From positions 1,860,001 to 1,924,000 of the forward strand of contig NC_020506.1 of the NCBI RefSeq assembly GCF_000344785.1: a stretch of 64,000 nt of DNA. The letters are read 5' to 3'. Of the stretch, positions 26,909-37,942 are shown piece after piece; position 1 is the stretch's first letter, and the number at the start of each line of letters is the position of its first letter. Source of the stretch: Corynebacterium callunae DSM 20147. GTDB lineage: Bacteria; Actinomycetota; Actinomycetes; Mycobacteriales; Mycobacteriaceae. The notes beneath the pieces were generated by a model, which saw only the letters and a program-made list of their open reading frames with translations, ran no database searches and was not told the DNA's origin. The translations under genes and the position numbers were made by a program.

Positions 26909-28333
26909 TTACTTAGCGATTCGAGTGTCATCACCAAGGAGGTGAACGTGGATCATGTTGGTGTTACCGGTAACTCCTGGAGGAGAACCTGCGACAACAA
27001 CCATCATGTCATCCTTGTTGTACTCAGGCATTGCCAAAAGTGCACGGTCAACTTCACGCATCATGTCATCGGTATCGGTGACCTGAGGAGTAAGGAAGGT
27101 GGTTGCACCCCAAGTCAGCGCCAATTCGGAGCGAACTGCTGGATTTGGAGTAAAGACCAACAAAGGAAGGTGGCTGTGCAAACGAGCCAAACGCTTTGCG
27201 GTATCACCGGAGGTGGTGAATGCAACCAAAGCGCGAGCGTTCAAACGCTCAGCGATATCGCGTGCGGAGTAAGAAATCACGCCACGCTTGGTGCGGGGAA
27301 TGTGAGTCAAGTCTGGGACACGACCATCGGTTTCTGCAAAGCGAACGATACGAGACATGGTGCGAACCACGTTTTGTGGATCTTTACCAACAGAGGTCTC
27401 ACCGGAAAGCATGACAGCGTCTGCACCGTCAAGCACGGCATTAGCAACGTCAGAAGCTTCTGCACGGGTTGGGCGGGAGTTCTCAATCATGGAATCAAGC
27501 ATCTGAGTTGCCACGATGACTGGCTTTGCGTTCTCACGAGCAATTTGGATTGCGCGCTTTTGAACCAAAGGAACCTCTTCCAAAGGAACCTCAACACCGA
27601 GGTCACCACGGGCGACCATGACAGCGTCAAAGGCCAACACGATGGACTCGAGGGAGGAAACTGCCTCTGGCTTCTCCAGCTTGGCAATAACAGGGAGTCG
27701 ACGTCCCTCTTCGTCCATGATGGCATGTACGAGTTCAATATCCGCTGGGGAACGGACGAAAGACAAAGCGATGAAGTCTACGCCTAGCTTCAATGCGAAG
27801 CGGAGGTCCTTGATGTCCTTTTCGGACAAGGCAGGAACGGAGATGTCCATACCTGGCAGGGAAACACCCTTGTTGTTTGAAACTGGGCCACCTTCGGTGA
27901 CCTCACACACAACGTCATTTCCCTCTACGGAAACACAGACGAGGCCAACCTTGCCATCGTCTACCAGAAGGCGATCGCCAGGCTTTGCGTCCTTGGCGAG
28001 GTTTTTATAAGTGGTGGACACACGGTCGTGGGTGCCATCAACTTCGTCTACGGTAATACGGACAGTTTCGCCGGTTTCCCACACAGTGGCACCGTCGATA
28101 AATCGGCCCAGGCGAATCTTTGGGCCTTGGAGGTCGGCGAGGATACCAACAGCTTTACCTGTTTTGTCTGAGGCCTCGCGGACCCAGTTGTAGTTTTGCT
28201 CATGATCGGGGTGGTCACCATGGGAGAAATTCAGGCGGGCAACATCCATGCCATCCTGCACCAATCGCAAAATTCCATCTGCGCTGGCAACCGCTGGGCC
28301 TAGGGTACATACAATCTTCGTTCGTCTTTCCAC
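26909..28333 (-). CDS. pyk: Pyruvate kinase
   Basis: This 474-residue glycolytic enzyme converts phosphoenolpyruvate and ADP into pyruvate and ATP. It is nearly identical to C. glutamicum Pyk as remembered. Motifs include LNFSHG, ADLQGPKIRLG, the metal and PEP site VIAKLEKPEAV with VMVARGDLGVEVPLEEVP, and the C-terminal regulatory domain starting near FTTSGDTAKRLARLHS. GTG 28333 is chosen by alignment with the known start (…VDRRTKIVCTLGPAV); a longer frame begins at 28372. It is followed by its own terminator and lies downstream of lgt, separated by the lgt terminator. Confidence 0.97.
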   Translation of the reverse strand: MERRTKIVCTLGPAVASADGILRLVQDGMDVARLNFSHGDHPDHEQNYNWVREASDKTGKAVGILADLQGPKIRLGRFIDGATVWETGETVRITVDEVDGTHDRVSTTYKNLAKDAKPGDRLLVDDGKVGLVCVSVEGNDVVCEVTEGGPVSNNKGVSLPGMDISVPALSEKDIKDLRFALKLGVDFIALSFVRSPADIELVHAIMDEEGRRLPVIAKLEKPEAVSSLESIVLAFDAVMVARGDLGVEVPLEEVPLVQKRAIQIARENAKPVIVATQMLDSMIENSRPTRAEASDVANAVLDGADAVMLSGETSVGKDPQNVVRTMSRIVRFAETDGRVPDLTHIPRTKRGVISYSARDIAERLNARALVAFTTSGDTAKRLARLHSHLPLLVFTPNPAVRSELALTWGATTFLTPQVTDTDDMMREVDRALLAMPEYNKDDMMVVVAGSPPGVTGNTNMIHVHLLGDDTRIAK

Positions 28334-28466
28334 GTTGCCTAGCCTAGTACTTCGGCCACCACCAGGCCACAAGTAATATCTTTAACTTAACCAAAATACC
28401 CCTTTAAGCTATTTATGACCCCCACCACAACCAGTGTTTGAAACCCGGTTGACGTGCTCAAATCAG

Positions 28467-28504
28467 AAAAAACCGGGCACCCGCACAACAATACGGACAC
28501 CCGG
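28467..28504 (-). terminator. Terminator of lgt
   Basis: CCGGGTGTCCG pairs with CGGGTGCCCGG around a 10-base loop and is followed by TTTTTTCTG on the minus strand. Confidence 0.88.
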
Positions 28505-28545
28505 AATATGCCTAGGTAAATTTTTAGCTGCTCTGTTTCCTCGGC

Positions 28546-29496
28546 CTAAGGTTCAGTTCGCTCAGTCGTTTCTGGCTTCTTTGCGGTTTTCAGATCCAGT
28601 GATTCAGCAGCGGATTCACCATCTGCTGCAGCCACGCTGGCAGCAAATGTCGGATCAACTTCCGCCAGCTTTTCGCGGCCTGGTTTGAGCAAGAAGAACA
28701 CCACTACTGCGCCGATGAATACTACAGCAGAGACCAGTGTGTTGATGCGCATTCCAAACACCATCGTCGCTTCGTCGACACGCATCTGTTCAATCCAAAA
28801 ACGCCCCAGGGTGTAGCCGGCGACATAGAGCGCAAACACTCGGCCGTGGCCGAGGGTGAATCGCTTATCCGCCCACATTAGGAAGGCAAAGACCAACAGG
28901 TTCCACAGCAATTCATAGAGGAATGTGGGGTGCACTGTTGCCATAATTTCACCGGTGGAAGTGCCGGTAACGGGGGCAAATTTACCCTGCTCGTCTACCC
29001 GGTAGTAGATCTCAAGTGCCCACGGGGCATTGGTTTGCGCACCATAAAGCTCCTGGTTAAACCAGTTACCAAGGCGACCAATACCCTGCGCCAAAATAAC
29101 GCCTGGAGCAACAGCATCAGCAAAAGGTGCTAGTGGCAGCTTCTTATAACGGAAATAAGCTGCGACTGCGAGGCCACCTAGAATCACCGCGCCCCAAATA
29201 CCCAAACCACCATTGGTGATTTTCAGCGCGTCAACGGGATCACAAGTATCACAAAAATACTTCTGATTATCGGTAATGACGTGATAAAGGCGTCCACCAA
29301 TAATACCGGCTGGAACAGCCACAATGGCAGCATCAAGCACCAGCTCAGGATTGCCACCACGGGCAGCATATCGCTTTCTGGTGAGCCAAATAGCCACCAC
29401 AATGCCGGTGATAATGCACAGTGCATAGGCTCTAATTGGAATGGGACCCAAGAACCAAACGCCTTGGGGTGGTGAAGGGATAGCGGCCAAAGTCAT
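28546..29496 (-). CDS. lgt: Prolipoprotein diacylglyceryl transferase
   Basis: Lgt attaches diacylglycerol to the lipobox cysteine of prolipoproteins, the first step of lipoprotein maturation; the window encodes one likely client at 41357. The 316-residue protein has about seven membrane segments, the catalytic signature [15 protein letters not shown], and [15 protein letters not shown]. The last ~45 residues form a hydrophilic tail ([20 protein letters not shown]), common in actinobacterial Lgt. ATG 29496 is preferred over a GTG three codons upstream. In actinobacteria lgt often lies next to trpC and pyk, as here. Confidence 0.96.
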   Translation of the reverse strand: MTLAAIPSPPQGVWFLGPIPIRAYALCIITGIVVAIWLTRKRYAARGGNPELVLDAAIVAVPAGIIGGRLYHVITDNQKYFCDTCDPVDALKITNGGLGIWGAVILGGLAVAAYFRYKKLPLAPFADAVAPGVILAQGIGRLGNWFNQELYGAQTNAPWALEIYYRVDEQGKFAPVTGTSTGEIMATVHPTFLYELLWNLLVFAFLMWADKRFTLGHGRVFALYVAGYTLGRFWIEQMRVDEATMVFGMRINTLVSAVVFIGAVVVFFLLKPGREKLAEVDPTFAASVAAADGESAAESLDLKTAKKPETTERTEP

Positions 29497-29612
29497 TACA
29501 TCCACTGCAGCTTTTTACCTAACGGTGAGGCGGACAACATTGCCCCTTAATCTAGCAACTCCCCTGCCCTTCCGAGATGTTGGCCACCTACCCAGCCGTG
29601 ATTCAAGAGAAT

Positions 29613-30398
29613 TTAGCGGGAGGGACAAGCAGGATGCATACCCGCACTCACCAGCGATTTAGTGGAAGCTAATTTGGTATGTGGCACAAATACAGCATCG
29701 GCAGAATAACGTGCAAAGGTCATTAATTCCTTTGGCGTCCAGCAACCACCCAGCACAATGCGGGCAATTTCAGCCGGCAATAGTTGGCAGATCTTGGAAA
29801 AAGCCTCTGGCAGCGTCATCGAACCGGTATAACCGGTGACATCAATGGCAACCACAGATGCTCCAGAAGTTACTGCACAATGTGCCTCAGCCGGGTTTCT
29901 TACTGAAACAATCGCTGTCATCCCCAATGATTCAGTGCGATCAATGAGGGATTCTAAGCGAGGTTGGTCCATCGCCCACACCGGCAGTTCCAGTGCATCC
30001 ACGCCCATAACTCGGGCTTCGTGGATTTGATAGGGATCGATGATGAGGTCACCTAAGAAAATAGGAATATTGACCTTGGCTTTGATATCGCGGATATCGC
30101 GAATTGCCCAGTCAAATTGACCACGCCGCACGGTATAGGCCAACATGGCAGCCCCGCAGGCTGCTACCGCGTCGGCGAAGTCAACATGGTCACGGTGATC
30201 TGACCAGTCGGAGGAAAATCGGTCAAAGGCTGCGACAACATTGCAGCCAGAGGAGAAAAAGACCGACCTGACATCAACAGCGGCAGGCAGATGGGAAGAT
30301 CTGGATTTTGCCTTAACTTCTTGAAAAGGAAGTTTTGCCTCACGCGCGGAAATTTCCGCGGCAACTTCTTTGAGGATGCGATTATCTGTCGCAACCAT
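29613..30398 (-). CDS. Degenerate indole-3-glycerol-phosphate-synthase-like TIM barrel
   Basis: The 261-residue protein follows the TrpC barrel in length and pattern but, by eye alignment, has lost most catalytic residues. Kept are Glu27 and Lys29 in QEVKAK. Changed are the SPS motif (SRS), the general-acid Lys of KDF (now IFLGDLIIDPY, Gly116), the Glu of VEVH (now VSVRN), the Asn of GINNR (now VAIDVTG) and the Glu-Ser of AESGI (now LGGCW). Indole-glycerol-phosphate synthesis is therefore unlikely; a new ligand or regulatory role is possible. It has a strong AAGGAGG ribosome binding site. Databases probably name it trpC by homology. Next to it is the membrane protein normally found beside trpC. 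Confidence 0.85.
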   Translation of the reverse strand: MVATDNRILKEVAAEISAREAKLPFQEVKAKSRSSHLPAAVDVRSVFFSSGCNVVAAFDRFSSDWSDHRDHVDFADAVAACGAAMLAYTVRRGQFDWAIRDIRDIKAKVNIPIFLGDLIIDPYQIHEARVMGVDALELPVWAMDQPRLESLIDRTESLGMTAIVSVRNPAEAHCAVTSGASVVAIDVTGYTGSMTLPEAFSKICQLLPAEIARIVLGGCWTPKELMTFARYSADAVFVPHTKLASTKSLVSAGMHPACPSR

Positions 30399-30475
30399 GC
30401 CGCACCTCCTTCCTCCTAATGCATCTTCAAGATTAACCCGAAGTCATAGGGTGAAAGAAATCAAGGCCGCATTTT

Positions 30476-31135
30476 CTAGCTCTGACCTGCTGATTTATTT
30501 GTGCTGTCAGGCTTGTCAGTGAAGTCAATATCTTCATCTAATGCGTCCCACATCACACGTCCTGATTCCGGAGATTCTTCCAAATCGGCGTGGATGCGTT
30601 CCGCACGAGCCTGACGGCGTTCATATTGGTTGGCACGCGGGGTGTCTACCCCAGGACGCATCGCCAGGAGGATGCCGCCTACCAACGCGAGCGCACATCC
30701 CACCATGGCCACCACTGCAGCCAGCGGATGGGAAGTAATAGAGGTAATCTCAGCCCAATCTGAGAGCAAGGTTCCTGAGTTAGCCTTTTGTGAGGCCACA
30801 CCAGAGGTCAGCAGAGTGCGTGCGCGCTCGGCATCGGGATCTTGGGTCAGTAGGTTTAGTGGCGACAAGCTAGCACCAATAGCCAAGAGCGCTGCCACCA
30901 CGCCAATTACCCGGCGACCAATGCGTTTGAGAACCAGTGCTGCAGCAAAGGCTGCCAGCAGAGCTAGCGCCAGGGCCATGATCTCGGTTGACCAGGTGGC
31001 TCCCACCAAAGACTGAGTGGTATTGCCTGATTTATCATCAAAAGCCTCGATGGTAATCCAGTTCATGCGTGAGCTGATCCACACTACCAAGGCGCCAGCT
31101 CCGATCATCAGTGCTGACAACACACGTGGCTTCAT
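30476..31135 (-). CDS. Trp-region conserved membrane protein (TIGR02234 type)
   Basis: This 219-residue membrane protein has about four hydrophobic segments: residues ~5-20, ~53-68, ~76-92 and ~140-160. A hydrophilic Arg/Asp/Glu-rich C-terminal tail of ~55 residues ends the protein. The WISSRMNWITIEAFD start and topology match the 'Trp region conserved hypothetical' membrane family that sits between trpE and trpC in many actinobacteria. Its function is unknown. It lies between hisI and the trpC-like gene on the same strand, so it may extend the his transcript. Confidence 0.82.
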   Translation of the reverse strand: MKPRVLSALMIGAGALVVWISSRMNWITIEAFDDKSGNTTQSLVGATWSTEIMALALALLAAFAAALVLKRIGRRVIGVVAALLAIGASLSPLNLLTQDPDAERARTLLTSGVASQKANSGTLLSDWAEITSITSHPLAAVVAMVGCALALVGGILLAMRPGVDTPRANQYERRQARAERIHADLEESPESGRVMWDALDEDIDFTDKPDSTNKSAGQS

Positions 31136-31162
31136 AAAAAATCTTTCCTTAATCGCTAGGAA

Positions 31163-31519
31163 TTAGAGCAATACATCATTGTCAAAGCAGGTACGCGAGC
31201 CAGTGTGGCAAGCTCCACCCGTTTGCTTCACCGTAACCAGGACGGTGTCGCCATCACAATCAAGTGCAACAGCAATTACCTCTTGAACATTTCCCGAGGT
31301 TAGTCCCTTGATCCAATATTCATTGCGGGAGCGGGAAAAGTAGGTGCCTTGACGGGTTTCCATGGTGTACGCCAACGCGTGGGTATCCATCCACGCCATC
31401 ATGAGCACCTCCTTGCTCCCGTCGGCTTGGACGACTGCTGGGATCAGGCCGGCGTCGTTAAGCTTTAAACGCTTTTCGACGGCGGGGTCAAGGTTGTACT
31501 CGGCAGGGTTAGCGCTCAT
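31163..31519 (-). CDS. hisI: Phosphoribosyl-AMP cyclohydrolase HisI
   Basis: This 118-residue monofunctional enzyme opens the adenine ring of phosphoribosyl-AMP in step three of histidine synthesis. The metal-binding motif [13 protein letters not shown] and the Cys positions in [12 protein letters not shown] are all present, along with MMAWMD and [13 protein letters not shown]. There is no fused HisE domain, so hisE must lie elsewhere. Its ATG overlaps the hisF stop in TAATG, indicating coupling. Confidence 0.96.
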   Translation of the reverse strand: MSANPAEYNLDPAVEKRLKLNDAGLIPAVVQADGSKEVLMMAWMDTHALAYTMETRQGTYFSRSRNEYWIKGLTSGNVQEVIAVALDCDGDTVLVTVKQTGGACHTGSRTCFDNDVLL

Positions 31520-32292
31520 TAACGGACCTCAAATCCTTCTTCTCTAATTGCTTCTTTGACCTCAGAAATGCTGACTTCACCGAAGTGGAAAATGGTGGCA
31601 GCCAACACGGCATTAGCACCTGCAGCAACAGCCGGTGGGAAGTGCTCTACTGACCCTGCACCACCGGAAGCGATAACTGGAATGCTCACAGCCTCGCGAA
31701 CCTTATGCAATAGCTCAAGGTCAAAGCCATTCTTAGTGCCATCGCCATCCATGGAGTTAAGCAGGATCTCCCCCACTCCCAATTCTTCACCGCGACGTGC
31801 CCATTCAATGGCATCCAAACCGGCGGACTTGGAACCACCGTGGGTGGTGACCTCAAAACCTGAAGGCTGTGGTTTTTCTCCGGCAGGCACGCGGCGCGCA
31901 TCTACAGAAAGCACAATGCACTGCGCACCAAAGCGCTGGGAAAGCTCTGAGAGCAATTCGGGGCGTGCAATAGCAGAAGTATTAACCGATACCTTATCGG
32001 CACCGGCACGCAGCAGCTGATCAACATCTTCTTCGCTGCGGACTCCGCCACCGACGGTTAATGGGATAAAAACTTGGTCTGCGGTACGGCGCACCACGTC
32101 AAGCATGGTGCCGCGTCCGTGCTTGGAGGCGGTGACATCGAGGAAGGTCAGTTCATCTGCGCCTTCTGCGTCATAACGCTTGGCTAGCTCTACTGGATCT
32201 CCGGCATCACGAAGATTTTCAAAGTTAACGCCCTTAACAACTCGGCCGTTATCAACGTCGAGACAAGGAATAACCCTAATTGCCACGCCCAT
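31519..32292 (-). CDS. hisF: Imidazole glycerol phosphate synthase cyclase subunit HisF
   Basis: The 257-residue TIM barrel combines PRFAR with ammonia from HisH to make imidazole glycerol phosphate. The catalytic Asp lies in [16 protein letters not shown] and the second in VLSVDARR. Phosphate-binding motifs TVGGGVRS and IASGGAGS are intact. It overlaps hisI by one base and follows impA by 24 bases. Its partner HisH is encoded four genes upstream (33883). Confidence 0.97.
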   Translation of the reverse strand: MGVAIRVIPCLDVDNGRVVKGVNFENLRDAGDPVELAKRYDAEGADELTFLDVTASKHGRGTMLDVVRRTADQVFIPLTVGGGVRSEEDVDQLLRAGADKVSVNTSAIARPELLSELSQRFGAQCIVLSVDARRVPAGEKPQPSGFEVTTHGGSKSAGLDAIEWARRGEELGVGEILLNSMDGDGTKNGFDLELLHKVREAVSIPVIASGGAGSVEHFPPAVAAGANAVLAATIFHFGEVSISEVKEAIREEGFEVR

Positions 32293-32316
32293 AAAATTTT
32301 GCTCCTTGAATGAGGA

Positions 32317-33120
32317 TTAGTCCTGCACCGCGTCAGCGTGCTCAGACCTAATTTTGTCAATGGTACCCAAGAGCACATCATGTGCCTTAGGCGTACCAGC
32401 GATAACACCTTTGCCAGGCTGCCATTGCTGTCCATCGGTATCAGTTACTACCGCTCCAGCTGCCCGCAAAAGCATGACACCTGCAGCGTTGTCCCAAATA
32501 TGGGGACTAAAAGAAACACAAGCTCCAAAAATTCCCTGTGCGGTAAATGCAAGATCAACACCAACTGAGCCGGTAATGCGTGGTCGCAAATAAGACTCTG
32601 TTAGTTCCGCTAAAAGGTCGCGGCGTACCTCCACCGGGAAGGTGGATTCGCGGGGCGAGGCCATGGAACTAAAACCAATGTGGGCGACCAAATGTGATTG
32701 ATCCTCCAATGGTTTTTGGGCCTGACCATTGATCATCAGTGGCGAACCCTCAAAAGCTGAGAGTCGCTTCCCCAGCATGGGCATGGCAGTAATGCCCAAT
32801 ACCGGCTGTTCATCAACCACCAAAGACACCAAAATTGCGCTCATCGGATTGCTGGCTGCAAAATTTGCGGTGCCATCAATAGGATCAATCACCCAGCGGG
32901 TGCCAGAGCTAGCTCCGCCCGCTTCCTCACCAATTACTGGAATGCCCGTCATCATTTCCAACATGGAACGCATATGAGATTCGATCTCAAGATCCACCTT
33001 GGTAGCAAAGTCCCCAGGGGACTTCATGTGGGCAGGCGAAGCACCGAAGCCCTTGATAAAAAGAGCCTCGGCATCATCTACGACGGCCTCAGCAATGGCC
33101 AACATCCCGCGCGCATCCAT
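32317..33120 (-). CDS. impA: Inositol-monophosphatase-family phosphatase ImpA
   Basis: The 267-residue magnesium phosphatase has the family metal ligands in IGEEAGG (Glu), WVIDPIDGTANF (two Asp) and PHIWDNAAG (Asp). Its place between hisA and hisF, with three bases separating it from hisA, suggests it works on a histidine intermediate. In C. glutamicum the main histidinol-phosphate phosphatase is HisN elsewhere, and ImpA is thought at most to be a minor contributor. Inositol phosphate is an equally possible substrate in a genus that makes phosphatidylinositol. Confidence 0.92.
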   Translation of the reverse strand: MDARGMLAIAEAVVDDAEALFIKGFGASPAHMKSPGDFATKVDLEIESHMRSMLEMMTGIPVIGEEAGGASSGTRWVIDPIDGTANFAASNPMSAILVSLVVDEQPVLGITAMPMLGKRLSAFEGSPLMINGQAQKPLEDQSHLVAHIGFSSMASPRESTFPVEVRRDLLAELTESYLRPRITGSVGVDLAFTAQGIFGACVSFSPHIWDNAAGVMLLRAAGAVVTDTDGQQWQPGKGVIAGTPKAHDVLLGTIDKIRSEHADAVQD

Positions 33121-33123
33121 GTT

Positions 33124-33864
33124 TTAACCGAGCTTTTCGACGGCCGCAAGCGCCTCAGCAAGGGTGAATTTGTGCTCATATAGTGCCTTGCCGATGATGA
33201 CAGAATCAATGCCCTCATCCTGGTACTTGGCAAGTTCAAGAACATCTTCCAGCTTGGAGATTCCACCAGAAGCCACAATTGGTGCATCAGTGGCAGCTGC
33301 AACATCGCGCAGTAACTCCACATTGGGTCCACTCAGGGTGCCATCTTTGGAGACATCGGTGACTACAAAGCGTGCACAACCTTGGGAATCAAGACGCTCG
33401 AGCACCTCCCAGAGGTCTCCACCATCGGAAACCCAGCCATTGCCACGGGTGCGCCATTCGCCTTCTTCCAGACGCACGGCAATATCCACGGCGATCTTAT
33501 CGCCATAGCGGGCAATAACATCGGCAATCCACTCTGGTTTTTCCAATGCAGCGGTACCAATATTGACGCGGCGTGCACCTGTCGCAAGGGCACGCTCGAG
33601 GGAGGCATCGTCGCGGATACCACCGGTGAGCTCAACATCGATATCAAGCTTGCCCACGATTTCAGCCATCATCTCGTGGTTGGAGCCACGGTTAAATGCG
33701 GCATCAAGGTCAACAAAGTGCAGCCATTGAGCACCCTGTTCCTGCCACTTAAGGGCGGATTCTAAAGGGGTGCCATAGTTCTTTTCCGTTCCTGCTTCAC
33801 CTTGGTCCAGACGCACGGCCTGGCCATTAACTACATCAACTGCGGGAAGAATATTAAAAGTCAT
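33124..33864 (-). CDS. hisA: ProFAR isomerase HisA
   Basis: The 246-residue barrel performs the Amadori rearrangement in step four of histidine synthesis. The first catalytic Asp is in [17 protein letters not shown] and the second in [16 protein letters not shown]. The phosphate-binding motifs LTGGIRDD and VASGGISK are present. In actinobacteria, including C. glutamicum, HisA can be bifunctional (PriA) when trpF is absent, but corynebacteria have TrpF, so HisA is the safer call. It lies 18 bases after hisH. Confidence 0.96.
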   Translation of the reverse strand: MTFNILPAVDVVNGQAVRLDQGEAGTEKNYGTPLESALKWQEQGAQWLHFVDLDAAFNRGSNHEMMAEIVGKLDIDVELTGGIRDDASLERALATGARRVNIGTAALEKPEWIADVIARYGDKIAVDIAVRLEEGEWRTRGNGWVSDGGDLWEVLERLDSQGCARFVVTDVSKDGTLSGPNVELLRDVAAATDAPIVASGGISKLEDVLELAKYQDEGIDSVIIGKALYEHKFTLAEALAAVEKLG

Positions 33865-33882
33865 ATGTATTGGTCCTTACGT

Positions 33883-34518
33883 TTAGATATAGCTAATCCA
33901 GTTGCGCAGCAATTGCGCGCCGGCATCGCCGGACTTTTCGGGGTGGAATTGGGTAGCCCACAATGCCCCATTTTCTACTGCCGCTACAAAGCGGTCATCT
34001 TCGTGCTGGCTCCACGTCACCTTTGGAGGTGTGGTGAGGTCATCAGTTTCTAAAGTCCACTTGCGCACACCATAGGAGTGCACAAAGTAGAAGCGTTCAT
34101 CTGCGCTAAGACCTGCGAACATATCAGAGCCGGTGGGCACCTCAACGGTATTCCAGCCCATGTGCGGCAGGATTTTGGTCTGTAGCTTTTCAACTTTTCC
34201 AGGCCATTCGCCACAACCTGCTGCCTTAATACCGTGCTCTTCGCCCTCTTCAAAAAGGATCTGCATGCCAACGCAGATGCCCATTACAGGACGTCCGCCG
34301 GCAAGTCGCTGCCCGATAATTCGATGCCCATAAACGGCATTGAGGCCTTTCATACAAGCATCAAATGCTCCAACGCCGGGGACCAAAAGGCCATCGGCGT
34401 TGGTTGCGATATCAGGATCGGAGGTCACGATAACCTCGGCACCAGCGCGTTCAAGGGCACGCTGGGCGGAGCGGAGATTACCGGATCCATAGTCGAGAAG
34501 GGCGACGGTTTTGGTCAT
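33883..34518 (-). CDS. hisH: Imidazole glycerol phosphate synthase glutaminase subunit HisH
   Basis: The 211-residue class I amidotransferase releases ammonia from glutamine for HisF. The catalytic Cys is in [14 protein letters not shown], and the His-Glu pair is in [11 protein letters not shown]. The N-terminus [13 protein letters not shown] is typical. It lies 91 bases downstream of the MFS gene and continues into hisA. HisH and HisF form one enzyme through an ammonia tunnel. Confidence 0.97.
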   Translation of the reverse strand: MTKTVALLDYGSGNLRSAQRALERAGAEVIVTSDPDIATNADGLLVPGVGAFDACMKGLNAVYGHRIIGQRLAGGRPVMGICVGMQILFEEGEEHGIKAAGCGEWPGKVEKLQTKILPHMGWNTVEVPTGSDMFAGLSADERFYFVHSYGVRKWTLETDDLTTPPKVTWSQHEDDRFVAAVENGALWATQFHPEKSGDAGAQLLRNWISYI

Positions 34519-34609
34519 ATCGATAGTTTAGGACACAGGTCAAGAGCGACAAGCACCGCAACCTATTTTCATGCTCAAAAGGCTTAAAACCCTACTTTTC
34601 CATACCTTC

Positions 34610-35971
34610 TTAATGCTGCGGTTTTTCGTCGAAAAGCTCTGGTTTGCGCTTGCCAACCTGCCTAAAACTCTGAACCGCTTTGCGGGCCACTGGGACTTGG
34701 CGCAGGCGGGCGCGGGTGTTGTTGAATTCGGTGATGCGGTATTTGCCCACAATGCGGTCAGCCACGGTGAGCACAATGCCAAAGGCAATCACTGCGGCTC
34801 CGGCGGCAAAGGCACCGCTATAAGCCAAGGCAGCGACCACAATTCCCAAAATAAAACTGCCCAAACCGGTGCCTGCGTCATAGGAAATATTCCACATTGC
34901 AGAAGCTTCCGAGACCCTTGAACGAGGCAATCTGAAGAACATGGACAACAGCGCTTCATTTTGCACCATGCCAAAACCACCGCCAAACATGATGGCACCA
35001 AGCACCAATAGCCACACTGACCAGCCCTGATAGATTGTCGCAGCAATAAGGACTACTCCAATAAAGCCGGAAATCTGCGCTGGAATCATGGTGGTTCCTG
35101 GAATGCCACGACGATCGGAAATCACACCGGATAAATAGCGGAAGACCATGGCAGATCCGCCGGTGAGCGACAAAATAATGCCGGCTAGGGCGGCTCCCAA
35201 AGCGGGGTCAAGTTCAATAACGGCAGCTGGCAGGAAGGAAGAAACCGCACCAAAGGTCATGGACAATGAGGTCACGGCTAATGCAGGGATAAGGACCAAT
35301 TTCCAGGTAGGCACCTCTGCTTGAGGTTCTGCTGCGGCGCCCTCGAGGGGTTGCGGTGCAGCTTTGGCAGCAGCTTTAATGCGTGGAATACGCAGGCACA
35401 TGAGCGCAGCAATTAGCGCAATTCCCGCGCCGATGAGATACACCAGGTCATAGCCAAATTTAGCGCCCAGAGCTAGACCGGTGGGTAGGAATAGCATTTG
35501 AGAAAGTCCAATATAAACGCCCAACATGCCAGAGGCCTTGCCCAAAAAGCGCGCTGGTACGAGCTCTGCAATGAGCGCAGACTCGGCGACAGTTAATGCA
35601 CCGAAGCCAATGCCTCTTAGTGCTGAAACCAGCAGCACTGGCGCTGGCTCCATGCTGAAAATATAGCCAATGGCCGGCACACCCAACATAAATGCTGCGA
35701 AGGTCATCACTGGGGTATAACCAATTCTGCGCAGTGCTGCGGGTGTAAAAATTTGGGTGACAACAGTTGCTGCCATAAAAATGCCAGTGGTGGCACCAGC
35801 CAATGCGCTGGAGCCATCTGCGCTAAGCACTGCCAAAGGAACTACTGGCAATAAGAGAGACCAGCTGCCAAAGGCTGCGGCAACCGCAACCATGACAGCT
35901 ACAAACCCTGGGCTTTGCCACATGCTGGGTAGTTGTTCGATCTCAGCGCGTGTTAAAGCCCTAGATTCCAA
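34610..35971 (-). CDS. Major facilitator superfamily transporter
   Basis: The 453-residue protein has 12 membrane segments with a central hydrophilic loop (IPRIKAAAKAAPQPLEGAAAEPQAE) near residue 215 and a basic C-terminal tail. MFS loop motifs are weak (YLSGVISDRRG in the second half). It sits inside the his operon between hisB and hisH, so export or uptake of a pathway compound is possible but not shown. The frame starts at a TTG immediately after the stop of the small upstream gene, with GGAGA nine bases before it; a later ATG 16 codons in is the alternative start. Confidence 0.88.
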   Translation of the reverse strand: MESRALTRAEIEQLPSMWQSPGFVAVMVAVAAAFGSWSLLLPVVPLAVLSADGSSALAGATTGIFMAATVVTQIFTPAALRRIGYTPVMTFAAFMLGVPAIGYIFSMEPAPVLLVSALRGIGFGALTVAESALIAELVPARFLGKASGMLGVYIGLSQMLFLPTGLALGAKFGYDLVYLIGAGIALIAALMCLRIPRIKAAAKAAPQPLEGAAAEPQAEVPTWKLVLIPALAVTSLSMTFGAVSSFLPAAVIELDPALGAALAGIILSLTGGSAMVFRYLSGVISDRRGIPGTTMIPAQISGFIGVVLIAATIYQGWSVWLLVLGAIMFGGGFGMVQNEALLSMFFRLPRSRVSEASAMWNISYDAGTGLGSFILGIVVAALAYSGAFAAGAAVIAFGIVLTVADRIVGKYRITEFNNTRARLRQVPVARKAVQSFRQVGKRKPELFDEKPQH

Positions 35972-36199
35972 TTAAGTCATCTCTCCGATCATCCATAAAA
36001 TTCCGCCGACTATAGCTGCAATGGCGATGATTCCAGCTAGCACCATCAACAAGGTGTTTTTTGCTTTATAAGCAGACCAGGCACCGCCCGCAAAAAGTCC
36101 GGCAATGATAAAAAGTGCATAAATCATCCAACGGTTACTGCCGTCGGTGGTGGTCTGCATTGACGCAGTGACCATATCAGACACTGTCAAGGATTTCAT
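35972..36199 (-). CDS. Small membrane protein in the his operon
   Basis: The 75-residue protein has two membrane segments (about residues 25-43 and 49-71) joined by a short basic loop, SAYKAKNT. I do not recognise a family. It is wedged between hisB (three bases) and the MFS gene (adjacent with no gap), so the three are surely translated from one transcript. It might be a partner of the transporter; this is inference from position only. Confidence 0.8.
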   Translation of the reverse strand: MKSLTVSDMVTASMQTTTDGSNRWMIYALFIIAGLFAGGAWSAYKAKNTLLMVLAGIIAIAAIVGGILWMIGEMT

Positions 36200-36202
36200 C
36201 TG

Positions 36203-36805
36203 CTAAAGCGCACCCTTCGTGGATGGGATACCAGTTTGGCGAGGGTCCATCTCCACTGCTCCCCGGAGGGCGCGAGCTACAGCCTTGTATTCCGCCTCAG
36301 TGATGTGGTGTGGATCGCGACCATAGTGGCAGATCACATGCAGGGTGATCCGAGAGTTTAGTGCCAAGGTTTCAAAGAAATGCTCATTAATCACGGTGGC
36401 ATAGTGTCCGCCGATAACTGAGGTGATCATATGATCTGGTTCACCAGTGATCACAAAGTAGGGGCGTCCGGAAATATCCACCACGGATTCCACCAACGCC
36501 TCATCCATTGGCAATTGGCAAGAAGCGAAGCGTCGGATGCCCTTCTTATCACCAATGGCATCAAGCAAGGCTTGGCCTAATACAATCGCGGTGTCTTCTA
36601 CCGTGTGGTGGGCATCAATTTCGATATCCCCCTTGGCATGAACTTTCAGGTCAAAGCTGCCATGCACACCAAAAGCGGTAAGCATGTGATCAAAAAATGG
36701 CAAGCCAGTATCAATATCTACTTTTCCGCTGCCATCGAGGTTAATTTCAACGGAAATATCAGACTCACTAGTGGTGCGGGAAGCGCGACCAATTCGAGGG
36801 GTCAT
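36203..36805 (-). CDS. hisB: Imidazoleglycerol-phosphate dehydratase HisB
   Basis: The 200-residue monofunctional enzyme removes water from imidazole glycerol phosphate in step six. It carries the manganese-binding His clusters [17 protein letters not shown] and [17 protein letters not shown], and the [13 protein letters not shown] motif. It lacks the histidinol-phosphatase domain found fused in enterobacteria, which is why a separate phosphatase is needed. It follows hisC by 15 bases. Confidence 0.97.
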   Translation of the reverse strand: MTPRIGRASRTTSESDISVEINLDGSGKVDIDTGLPFFDHMLTAFGVHGSFDLKVHAKGDIEIDAHHTVEDTAIVLGQALLDAIGDKKGIRRFASCQLPMDEALVESVVDISGRPYFVITGEPDHMITSVIGGHYATVINEHFFETLALNSRITLHVICHYGRDPHHITEAEYKAVARALRGAVEMDPRQTGIPSTKGAL

Positions 36806-36820
36806 AAGGGATTCCTCTTC

Positions 36821-37942
<1,122 letters not shown>

